Source: an uncultured euryarchaeote
Lineage (GTDB): Archaea; Thermoplasmatota; Poseidoniia; Poseidoniales; Poseidoniaceae
DNA length: 11,599 bases
NCBI GenBank assembly: GCA_937892665.1
Contig: CALBJF010000155.1
Coordinates: 1 to 11,599 of the forward strand
Reading direction: 5' to 3'
Below the pieces are notes generated by a model. The model made no database searches, was not told where the DNA came from, and worked only from the letters and a program-made list of their open reading frames with translations. Of the stretch, positions 1 through 6,240 are shown piece by piece (within the stretch, counting starts at the first letter, position 1; the number at the start of each line of letters is the position of its first letter). Position numbers and translations under genes: made by a program.

Positions 1-519
1 ATGCATTCCTGAAAACGATGTTTTCGTTTGATGGGTTAATGTAAGGGATGGGACTGTTTCCATTTCTGCCCATTCGGTGCATAATTTCATCCAAGTTTCC
101 AAGTTATCTCCATGCGCATGCAAGATGATATGAACTGAAGATTCGATTGCACGTTGAAGATGTTCGGCGCCATCTCCGTCACTCACAACACAGAGTACTT
201 TGGAGAGATCATCAACTGCCCCAACTGCTCCATCAGCAGCAATGAAACGTGCCCCTGGATCGTAGTCAGAAGTTCGAATCTTCTCAGAACCCGCCCCTAT
301 GACGTAGAGTTGGTTTGCTGCATGAAGGTCTTCTCGGAGTTCGATTGTTGACTGGTGGCGTTGATTAACACTCCATTCTTCACGCCCAAAGGGGTGTGGT
401 ATAGAAAACAAAGATTCCATTCGTTCAGCAGACTCTACATCGTTTTTAATCGAGTAACCGAATGCTTCGCGGACCTCGTCTTGTAACGCAAGAAGAGGCT
501 CTAGCACATCGTTGAACAC
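1..519 (-). CDS. mptE: Archaeal 6-hydroxymethyl-7,8-dihydropterin diphosphokinase, MptE/DUF115 family (3' end beyond window)
   Basis: This gene reads leftwards off the window edge, leaving 173 codons without a stop. The MptE family transfers diphosphate from ATP to 6-hydroxymethyl-dihydropterin in folate or methanopterin synthesis in the cytoplasm. The N-terminus (FNDVLEPLLALQDEVREAFG, residues 2-21) resembles the family's helical start. It is followed by a glycine-rich strand (VIGAGSEKIR, 73-82), AADGAVGA (94-101), the VVSDGD segment (111-116) corresponding to the family's VTDLDG, and HAHGDN (134-139). The start is taken as GTG at 519-517 because an in-frame TAG lies two codons upstream; the next in-frame ATG is residue 34, inside conserved sequence. 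The family is usually about 230-250 residues, so roughly a quarter to a third is missing. It diverges from priL across 76 bases. The family call is firm; the substrate is inferred from the family. Confidence 0.85.
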   Translation of the reverse strand, partial: MFNDVLEPLLALQDEVREAFGYSIKNDVESAERMESLFSIPHPFGREEWSVNQRHQSTIELREDLHAANQLYVIGAGSEKIRTSDYDPGARFIAADGAVGAVDDLSKVLCVVSDGDGAEHLQRAIESSVHIILHAHGDNLETWMKLCTEWAEMETVPSLTLTHQTKTSFSGMH

Positions 520-564
520 ACACTACCCTAGAGGGAGATGTTGAAGAAAGGTTTGGGTTGTCAA

Positions 565-576
565 GTTCATATGGTA
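565..576 (+). promoter_or_regulatory. Possible TATA element for priL
   Basis: A TTCATATGGT-like element is centred about 26 bases before the GTG start of priL, the spacing expected for a nearly leaderless archaeal transcript. The core CATATG is palindromic, so it could also serve the divergent mptE gene. The match to a canonical TATA box is weak. Confidence 0.3.
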
Positions 577-595
577 TCGGGTTCATTCGTCTGAT

Positions 596-1852
596 GTGCC
601 CCGACCAACAAGTCAACCAATCGTCACTGATGAAGTGACGCTTGCGCGCTATCCATTCTTGCCTCAAGCAAGCGGGTGGATACAGAATATGGCTGCGAAG
701 CATAACATTTCATTGGACGATTTAATCGACGGCCCACTCATGGAATCTGCTCGGAAACGAGCACGTATCCGACTGGTTGATACTGTTCAATCAAAGGAAG
801 GTGTTGAATTGAGTGGCGGTGATATCCATACTGAAGAAGGGCGGTTGATTGAAGCCTTCTCATTCTATTATGCTCGACTTGTCATCTGCGCCTCAGAGGA
901 CGAGCGTCTTCTCGCTCGATGGGCTCAAGCAGAAGCTGCGAGAGCAGAACATCTTCTGATCAGAGATGCTGCAAATCTTGAACCGATTGCTCGCACATAC
1001 ATCTCTGTACTCGACAAAGTTGAGGGGGGAAATGCATTTCGACGAAACATTGCTTCTTCAGATATTCAAGCGCTAAGACAGACAAAGGATGGATTGGAAT
1101 GGAGCCTCGGTCTTTCTGATTTTATCGAGGTATGTCCTCGTATTACTGGAAACCGTTGGAGGCTTCCGAATTGTGATGTTGAGAATGGTATTGTTCGACT
1201 TCATAATGAAAACAAATACAGTTCAACTGCAAAACTTGCAAGATTGTTGCGTGAACACATCAAGTCCGATGTTGAACGTGAAGGCGTTCAAAAAATGGCA
1301 GAAGTGACGACTGATTTAGCCATCCGATTAGCGGAACCTGTTGGAATGGTCAGGAATCTTCTGAATCAGAAAACCAGTGAAGCAATTGCCTTAGTTGGTG
1401 CAGAAGAAGAGGATTGGCCGCCTTGTATGAGAAAAGCCGTAGCAGACCTTTCAGGGGGCGTGAATCTCAATCACTTTGGGCGTCTGTTCCTTGCATCCAT
1501 GGCTGCAACATTGGCTTTACCAAAGGAATCCTGTGTTGATTTCTTCAGAGGTGCGCCTGACTTCAGCGAGGGTACCACGTCCTATCAGGTCGCTCACGTC
1601 TATCAGCACGAGTACACGCCGTCCAGTTGTTCTAAGTTGAAAGTAAATCACAATTGTCCCGTTTTACCAGGGGACAACAGGTTATGCGATCAGCCATGGC
1701 TTGACCATCCACTGAAATACATTCGCGCTACTCAGCGGCGAAAGCGACGCGAGCAACAAGCCCAAGTACCTCAAGAACAGCCTCCAACAGATTCAGAGCA
1801 AACAAGAGTTTCAAGTGGAGGAACGGATACCATTGAACAGGGAGCGAAATGA
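596..1852 (+). CDS. priL: DNA primase large subunit PriL, iron-sulfur type
   Basis: PriL is the regulatory subunit of the archaeal/eukaryotic-type primase. With PriS it makes the RNA primers for replication, and it carries a 4Fe-4S cluster in its C-terminal domain. The N-terminal region holds the family-like ARYPFLPQAS (residues 17-26). A long helical middle follows, then the cluster domain with Cys277 (PPCMRKAV), Cys345 (TPSSC), Cys354 (HNCP) and Cys364 (RLC), spaced as in PriL, ending with HPLKYI (371-376). Residues 377-418 form a charged, Gln-rich, probably disordered tail. The start is a GTG; another GTG at 635 is possible, and the first in-frame ATG is residue 32, too late. The 3' end overlaps the next gene by ATGA, indicating a two-gene operon with the DUF373 protein. 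The catalytic subunit PriS is not in the window. Confidence 0.93.
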   Translation: MPRPTSQPIVTDEVTLARYPFLPQASGWIQNMAAKHNISLDDLIDGPLMESARKRARIRLVDTVQSKEGVELSGGDIHTEEGRLIEAFSFYYARLVICASEDERLLARWAQAEAARAEHLLIRDAANLEPIARTYISVLDKVEGGNAFRRNIASSDIQALRQTKDGLEWSLGLSDFIEVCPRITGNRWRLPNCDVENGIVRLHNENKYSSTAKLARLLREHIKSDVEREGVQKMAEVTTDLAIRLAEPVGMVRNLLNQKTSEAIALVGAEEEDWPPCMRKAVADLSGGVNLNHFGRLFLASMAATLALPKESCVDFFRGAPDFSEGTTSYQVAHVYQHEYTPSSCSKLKVNHNCPVLPGDNRLCDQPWLDHPLKYIRATQRRKRREQQAQVPQEQPPTDSEQTRVSSGGTDTIEQGAK

Positions 1853-2967
1853 CACGAGTACTTGTCCTAACTGTTGACCGAGACAATGATCTTGGAATCA
1901 AAACCTCAATTCGAGGCCCTGTCATTGGTCGCAGACAAGTGCTCACTGCTGCCCTTAAGCTTGGTATTGCTGATCCAGAAGAGAGCGATACAAACGCAAT
2001 TCTTGGCGCTCTTTCTCAACACGACTCTCTGCTTGAAACAGGTGGGGAAGATGACGAAGTCGAGGTTGCGATTCTTACTGGTGACGAGAAGGTCGGTGTA
2101 CGGTCTGACCGTGCAATTGCTGCTCAATTAGAGGAAGTTGTTTCAGCCTTCCAACCTGATGAGGCTGTCTTAATCACCGATGGAGCAGAAGATGAATCTG
2201 TTTTGCCAATCATCCAATCACAAGTTCGTATTGACCATGTCCAAAAGGTCATCGTCAAGCAATCAAAGGGTATTGAAGGGACTTACTATTACATCGTAAA
2301 GGCGCTCGAAGATCCGAAATGGAGAGCCAAATTCATGATTCCATTTGGATTAGTTCTTGCCATATTTGGCCTAGGAATTATGCTTCCAAATGAGATTGGA
2401 GGCATCGTTATTGGTGGCCTTCCATTGCTTCTCGGTTTGTTCATATTCGCCAAGGGTGCTGGTATCGAAACAACCGTCAATCGAGTTGTTCAGGAAATGC
2501 GAGATAACGCAGATGCTGCTATGTTTTCTTCTCTGTTATGGACTGCGACTGTGTTCAGTGCTATCTTTGCAGGGGCAGAAGGATGGCAAACATTTGACAA
2601 TCTCGTGGATACTGAAACAACATCAATTCTTTGGATGCAAGTTGCAAACTCATCCTTGGCATGGATTGTTATTGCCTTCCTCACTTCGACGGCTGGATTC
2701 ATGCTCTTGCGCTTGAAGCGCGGAAGTTTCTCAGGACAGTTGCTTGTTTTGAGCATCTTTGGAATGGTTGTTTACTCGTTTGTCAATACTGCTCTTGAAA
2801 TTGCAATTGATATCCTAAGCGGAGACGATTACGAATTCAATGTCACAAACATTGGAAACACGTTATCTGTACCTCTTGCCTGGATTGTTGCTCTATGGCT
2901 TACAATGACCATTGTCAAGGGATTAAAAGCCAAGCAGGCTCAATCAGAGCGCTATTGGGGCATCTGA
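1849..2967 (+). CDS. DUF373 family archaeal membrane protein
   Basis: This is a clear member of DUF373, a nearly archaea-wide family of unknown function. The soluble N-terminal half (about residues 1-155) carries the family signatures LTVDRDNDLG (7-16), GPVIGR (23-28), ADPEESD (41-47), LTGDEKVGVRSDR (76-88), ITDGAEDESVLPIIQS (109-124) and VKQSKGIEGTYY (136-147). About six membrane segments follow, near 164-180, 184-202, 225-243, 266-286, 297-320 and 338-358. The acidic, nucleotide-fold-like N-terminus should lie on one face of the membrane. The ATG overlaps the priL stop and is preceded by a GGGAG ribosome-binding-like stretch at 1840-1844, so translation is probably coupled to priL. Its TGA abuts the stop of the convergent CBS gene with no spacer. 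Confidence 0.92.
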   Translation: MTRVLVLTVDRDNDLGIKTSIRGPVIGRRQVLTAALKLGIADPEESDTNAILGALSQHDSLLETGGEDDEVEVAILTGDEKVGVRSDRAIAAQLEEVVSAFQPDEAVLITDGAEDESVLPIIQSQVRIDHVQKVIVKQSKGIEGTYYYIVKALEDPKWRAKFMIPFGLVLAIFGLGIMLPNEIGGIVIGGLPLLLGLFIFAKGAGIETTVNRVVQEMRDNADAAMFSSLLWTATVFSAIFAGAEGWQTFDNLVDTETTSILWMQVANSSLAWIVIAFLTSTAGFMLLRLKRGSFSGQLLVLSIFGMVVYSFVNTALEIAIDILSGDDYEFNVTNIGNTLSVPLAWIVALWLTMTIVKGLKAKQAQSERYWGI

Positions 2968-3444
2968 TCAAAGTACAAACTTTGGCAAGTGTCGAGCAAT
3001 TGTGCTATGGCTGACAACACCAGCAAGTACGCCATCATCGTTGACAACTGCAATTTGGTTCAAGTCATGAGTTAGCATGAGCGCCCCTGCTTTGAGGAGA
3101 GGTGTTTCGAGACGTACAGTCAATGGAGGAAGGTTGACGAGTTGTTTTGCTTCAATACCATGCATCCAAGCAATTGAACGATTAACTGTCTTTCTTGAAA
3201 TGAGTTTCAAGACATCAATGGCATGAATACGGCCCATTGGAACTCCATCACGATTGACGATGAAGAGATGATCTAACTCTTTCATCGTCATCGCTTCAAG
3301 GACATCGGCCATTGAAGCAGTGGATCGAACTGCTCGAGGTTTTTGCATAACCTCTTCACACGTAAGTCTACGAACATCGAGTCTGTTTTTACCAGACTGC
3401 TTTCGTACGCTGTTGTTTGATTTTCGTCGATTAAGGCTTGCCAT
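2968..3444 (-). CDS. Two-CBS-domain protein with basic N-terminal tail
   Basis: This small cytoplasmic protein of 158 residues is made of a tandem CBS pair (about residues 28-83 and 100-152). Typical features are EVMQKPRAVRSTASMADVLEAM, then HLFIVNRDG (59-67) in the first repeat and IAVVNDDGVLAGVVSHSTIA (131-150) in the second. CBS pairs commonly bind adenine nucleotides and regulate a partner, but no catalytic domain is fused here and the partner is unknown. The first 26 residues are rich in Lys, Arg, Asn and Ser, look disordered and are strongly basic, which might allow nucleic-acid or membrane-surface contact (inference). The ATG at 3444-3442 is preceded on the same strand by AAGGGTAAG. 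The gene is convergent with DUF373, with directly abutting stops. Confidence 0.85.
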   Translation of the reverse strand: MASLNRRKSNNSVRKQSGKNRLDVRRLTCEEVMQKPRAVRSTASMADVLEAMTMKELDHLFIVNRDGVPMGRIHAIDVLKLISRKTVNRSIAWMHGIEAKQLVNLPPLTVRLETPLLKAGALMLTHDLNQIAVVNDDGVLAGVVSHSTIARHLPKFVL

Positions 3445-3515
3445 ATCTTACCCTTCTTGTCCTGCGCCCCACTGGTAACTCATATCAAGGCTTGTACGGC
3501 TATCCCTTCCAGATT

Positions 3516-3527
3516 ACAGTATATGAA
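3516..3527 (+). promoter_or_regulatory. Possible TATA element upstream of zinc-ribbon gene
   Basis: The stretch ACAGTATATGAA is AT-rich and TATA-like in a G/C-richer region. It lies about 70 bases before the ATG at 3594, which would give a leader of roughly 45 bases. There is no clear ribosome binding site, so this is weak. Confidence 0.25.
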
Positions 3528-3593
3528 CTCCACAATCAGGTTCCGAGAACAAAACGACTCAAACCTCAATACACAAGAGTTCGACGGCGTTGT

Positions 3594-3992
3594 ATGAGTT
3601 CAATCCCAGTCGACGTATTAACTCGGATTTCAGGTCTGCAAGGCTACGAACGCCAACTCGAAGTTACCTCTGTTGCACAACAGTATGGAATGGCTCCTGA
3701 AGAAGTCGAAGCGATTGCGAACCGATTCGCAAAAGGAGCTCCTCAGTCTTCAATGGCTGGATTCCAACCAGTAGCGAACAAAGAAATTCCACAGATTCCT
3801 TCACAAGCACAACAGATTCCTGTCGATCAGATGAGATTCCAATACGATCCTACAGATGGAGCAAAGAAGCGCCGTTCTCAAGTCGATCAAGCAATCCTCT
3901 GCCCTGCATGCGGTGTTGCCCTAGGCATACCTAGTCAACGACCGATCAAGGTCACGTGTCCACAATGCCTCCATGAGGCTCTGTTTCAGTAA
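3594..3992 (+). CDS. Small protein with C-terminal zinc ribbon, function unknown
   Basis: This 132-residue protein has two parts. Residues 1-48 form a small helical domain (PVDVLTRISGLQGYERQLEV, then QYGMAPEEVEAIANRFAKG) that resembles a short winged-helix-like or UBA-like fold, though I cannot assign it. A Pro/Gln-rich linker follows (about 49-100). The C-terminus is a four-cysteine zinc ribbon: CPAC at 103-106 and CPQC at 122-125. The reading frame stays open upstream to 3438, but that stretch would overlap the start of the divergent CBS gene and reads as low-conservation sequence, so the ATG at 3594 is preferred. The stop lies 7 bases from the stop of the convergent membrane protein gene. 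A nucleic-acid or protein-binding role is plausible from the ribbon but unproven. Confidence 0.72.
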   Translation: MSSIPVDVLTRISGLQGYERQLEVTSVAQQYGMAPEEVEAIANRFAKGAPQSSMAGFQPVANKEIPQIPSQAQQIPVDQMRFQYDPTDGAKKRRSQVDQAILCPACGVALGIPSQRPIKVTCPQCLHEALFQ

Positions 3993-3999
3993 GTCAGAA

Positions 4000-4539
4000 T
4001 CATTCGTCTGCTTTGACAAGCATGCCCATTACTGAAGCTGCAAGTCCAAGTACACCGGCAATAATTGCCATGAAGAAACTCATACCGAGTTCCATACCAT
4101 CTTCGAGTTCTGGCTTTATGAGGAGCCATCCAATTGCTCCAAGTAACATCATGCCACCAGCACCCAAAGATACCAACTTCTGTACAATAGTAGGTATTCC
4201 GTTCATTGCATCAATTCCTGCCATTGGGAGGATTATCATTGCTGCGAAAAGACCTGCCATTACAATTCCAACCCAAAGGCCAATTGTTCCGATCGTCCCA
4301 GCAGTAGCCAAGTCACATAGTTCCTCATTATCACTACTTTCATCACAACCCTCGCCAAATTCAACGACTACTGTTCCGAAAGCTCCCATGTCCACTTCTG
4401 CTTCCGAGAGGCTGTAGTTAGCTTCCATTCCATCTTCAGATGCAGTCAGCCATGAAGACCCAAGTACTGCGAGTAGTCCAAGTACGAGTGAAAGTACCAC
4501 CATTGCTGCCATTACCATTCCTTTTGTTTTATTATCCAT
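4000..4539 (-). CDS. Four-helix membrane protein with claudin-like layout, function unknown
   Basis: This 179-residue protein is rich in Gly, Ala, Met and Leu, with four hydrophobic segments near residues 7-28, 83-108, 122-142 and 153-175. The loop between helices 1 and 2 (about 29-82) is acidic and starts with SSW (Trp30). It carries Cys65 and Cys75, ten residues apart, suitable for a disulfide if the loop faces outside. A first loop with Trp and two cysteines, and both termini inside, recalls the claudin/PMP22-like layout; this is a comparison of topology, not a homology claim. The start is well supported by AGGTGA six bases before the ATG and a TATA box further upstream. It converges on the zinc-ribbon gene and diverges from the 273-residue protein gene. 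No known family recognised. Confidence 0.78.
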   Translation of the reverse strand: MDNKTKGMVMAAMVVLSLVLGLLAVLGSSWLTASEDGMEANYSLSEAEVDMGAFGTVVVEFGEGCDESSDNEELCDLATAGTIGTIGLWVGIVMAGLFAAMIILPMAGIDAMNGIPTIVQKLVSLGAGGMMLLGAIGWLLIKPELEDGMELGMSFFMAIIAGVLGLAASVMGMLVKADE

Positions 4540-4545
4540 ATTTCT

Positions 4546-4551
4546 TCACCT
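4546..4551 (-). promoter_or_regulatory. Strong Shine-Dalgarno site AGGTGA
   Basis: On the minus strand AGGTGA sits six bases before the ATG at 4539 and matches the archaeal 16S rRNA tail complement GGAGGTGA. It fixes the start of the four-helix membrane protein and shows that this gene has a leadered transcript, unlike several neighbours. Confidence 0.7.
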
Positions 4552-4578
4552 TTTAGGTAGACTGTTATTTTTTTGTTT

Positions 4579-4590
4579 GGTATATATATC
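4579..4590 (-). promoter_or_regulatory. TATA box for the four-helix membrane protein gene
   Basis: On the minus strand GATATATATACC is a near-ideal archaeal TATA box, centred about 45 bases before the ATG at 4539. Initiation about 26 bases downstream gives a leader of roughly 19 bases that contains the AGGTGA site, an internally consistent arrangement. Confidence 0.6.
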
Positions 4591-4598
4591 CCTACTAC

Positions 4599-4609
4599 GG
4601 AATATAAGT
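4599..4609 (+). promoter_or_regulatory. Possible TATA element for the 273-residue protein gene
   Basis: GGAATATAAGT on the plus strand is TATA-like and lies back to back with the minus-strand TATA box at 4579-4590. Initiation near 4630 would give a leader of about 48 bases before the ATG at 4678. An imperfect hairpin (CAGAAA...TTTCTG, 4610-4627) falls between element and predicted start site. Confidence 0.35.
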
Positions 4610-4677
4610 CAGAAACACTGTTTTCTGGCATAGCCACGAAAGCGAGAATTGATTAGACTGATTTTTTTAATGGTTCC

Positions 4678-5499
4678 ATGAGCCTCCCTACAACGCCTCG
4701 CCTTTGGCCGTATGAGCCGCTTAACTCTCCGCTTCCGCTACCGAAGCAACCTGTCATTTTTTCACAAGATGAATTGTTTTGGATCGAAGCTGAACCAATC
4801 GAAGCAGAGGCAATGTCAGTTGATGAACTAAAGAATACTGTCTCGGATTGGAGATCAGCATCTGGAGATTCAATCGATTCGATTCTGTCCTCGCTTGGGG
4901 CCCCGCTCATGCAAGAACGACGACTTATTCTCTTGGTTGGAGAATTGGCCAATCCGTCTCGCTTGTACGATATCGGCGCAGGACCAATGCCCATTATCAA
5001 TGTTCGAATCGATGATGTGTGTCGCACTTGGAATGATACACTGGATGCTCGAATGGTTCAACCTGGCGTCCATCATATCACCTTAGCTCGAACGCAAGGA
5101 TGGTGGGAATCGACACACCTTGGCTTTGCAACGTTGCCTCAAATTCGACAACTGATTGAATACCTTGGCGAGGGTTCAAGCATAAAATGGAAACCTGCAA
5201 AACTCGCTGAAGGCTCACTCCATGTTCTTCATGATACAACCATGGAGGCTCCAACAATCGATGACATCCAATGGAATGGGACTGTCGAATTGGTCGAACG
5301 TGAACGCCCTGCATTTGATGGACCTCAACTCCCTTTCGAAGAGGTCTTTACGCCGATTCATACACTAGCAGGATGCTACAATCACCGTGGACGATTTGCT
5401 CGATGTATCCATTATTTGCAACGCTCATTCCATGACAACATCTACCGCCGTGGATCGGCTCGAGTGTGGAGTGATGTCATTTCTGTAATCAAGAAATAG
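4678..5499 (+). CDS. Unrecognised soluble protein, 273 residues
   Basis: I do not recognise this protein. It has no signal peptide or membrane segment and looks cytoplasmic. The first 30 residues are Pro-rich (MSLPTTPRLWPYEPLN and on). An acidic, helix-prone stretch follows (about 30-75), then a hydrophobic strand RLILLVGELANPSRLYDIG (82-100). A His/Trp-rich middle includes VHHITLARTQGWWESTHLGF (131-150). The C-terminal part is basic, with GCYNHRGRFARCIHYLQRS (232-250) and two cysteines. The mixed hydrophobic strands and helices indicate a folded domain, and the ordinary codon use and long frame support a real gene. The ATG follows a T-rich stretch with no clear ribosome site. The epimerase starts 58 bases after its stop on the same strand, so the two may be co-transcribed. 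An enzyme or binding role cannot be told. Confidence 0.75.
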   Translation: MSLPTTPRLWPYEPLNSPLPLPKQPVIFSQDELFWIEAEPIEAEAMSVDELKNTVSDWRSASGDSIDSILSSLGAPLMQERRLILLVGELANPSRLYDIGAGPMPIINVRIDDVCRTWNDTLDARMVQPGVHHITLARTQGWWESTHLGFATLPQIRQLIEYLGEGSSIKWKPAKLAEGSLHVLHDTTMEAPTIDDIQWNGTVELVERERPAFDGPQLPFEEVFTPIHTLAGCYNHRGRFARCIHYLQRSFHDNIYRRGSARVWSDVISVIKK

Positions 5500-5557
5500 A
5501 CTCGATGAGAACAATGCTCATGAGGCACCGTGCGTTGGGAAGGACAAGAGGGATTCG

Positions 5558-6232
5558 ATGATCATCGCACCAAGTGTTCTAACAGCAGACCTTGCAGCCC
5601 TAGGAAATGCCTGTCAAGAAGCCGTTTCTGCTGGACTTGATTGGCTTCATCTCGATGTTATGGATGGAAACTTCGTCCCGAATCTTACCTTTGGGCCTCC
5701 AGTCATCAAGCAACTGCGAAAACACTTGGGAGAGGGCCCTGTATTCGATGCTCATTTAATGATCGAGAATGCTGAAACCATGTATCAAGATTACATTGAT
5801 GCTGGTTGTAATCACCTCACTGTCCATGTTGAAGCAGTCACCCATCTCCATCGTCTCCTTCACGCAATTCGTGAAGCAGGTGCAGGTGCAGGAGTCGTCC
5901 TGAATCCAGCAACTCCCGTAGACATCGCTTTGGAAGTCTTGCCCGATGTTGATCTTGTACTGATCATGAGTGTAAATCCTGGATTTGGAGGACAATCTTT
6001 TATTCCAACTGTTGAAGCCAAAATCCGTAAACTTCGCAAAGCAATCGATGAACAAGTCGCTGCTGGTGGACGAGAAGTCCAGTTGCAAATTGACGGTGGC
6101 GTCAAGACACACAACATTGCTATGCTGCAAGAATGGGGTGTTACCAACGCAGTCGTCGGTTCAGGACTCTTCAATGATAGAGGGAGTGTTGCTGACAACC
6201 TTACAATGCTTCATGAAGCCCTCAATGTCTGA
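5558..6232 (+). CDS. rpe: Ribulose-phosphate 3-epimerase
   Basis: This cytoplasmic TIM-barrel enzyme interconverts D-ribulose 5-phosphate and D-xylulose 5-phosphate in the pentose phosphate network. At 224 residues it has normal family length. The expected pieces are present in order: IAPSVLTAD (3-11) with Ser6, LHLDVMDGNFVPN (30-42) with His31 and Asp33, DAHLM (64-68) with His66, the methionine-bearing MSVNPGFGGQSF (137-148), IDGG (178-181) with Asp179, and the phosphate-binding VVGSGLF (199-205). His31, Asp33, His66 and Asp179 match the metal ligands; Asp33 and Asp179 match the acid/base pair. A GAGG stretch at 5548-5551 lies six bases before the ATG. The glycosyltransferase begins 8 bases after the stop, so the two are probably one operon. 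The enzyme is patchily distributed in archaea. Confidence 0.95.
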   Translation: MIIAPSVLTADLAALGNACQEAVSAGLDWLHLDVMDGNFVPNLTFGPPVIKQLRKHLGEGPVFDAHLMIENAETMYQDYIDAGCNHLTVHVEAVTHLHRLLHAIREAGAGAGVVLNPATPVDIALEVLPDVDLVLIMSVNPGFGGQSFIPTVEAKIRKLRKAIDEQVAAGGREVQLQIDGGVKTHNIAMLQEWGVTNAVVGSGLFNDRGSVADNLTMLHEALNV

Positions 6233-6240
6233 GTGATTTG

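Noticed and set aside
446..703. An 85-codon minus-strand frame whose middle (MNPIPYELDNPN) leads toward mptE, suggesting a frameshifted longer N-terminus for mptE
   Set aside because: It would start within about 10 bases of the divergent priL start, leaving no promoter space. The mptE frame already begins with family-like sequence at the GTG at 519. A frameshift cannot be wholly excluded without relatives.
3438..3593. Upstream extension of the zinc-ribbon frame by 52 codons
   Set aside because: It overlaps the start of the divergent CBS gene and its promoter region and looks unlike a structured domain. The ATG at 3594 fits better.
4013..4417. A 134-codon plus-strand frame rich in Ser, Pro and Ile
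   Set aside because: It is the antisense shadow of the four-helix membrane protein gene; its composition follows from the opposite strand's hydrophobic codons.
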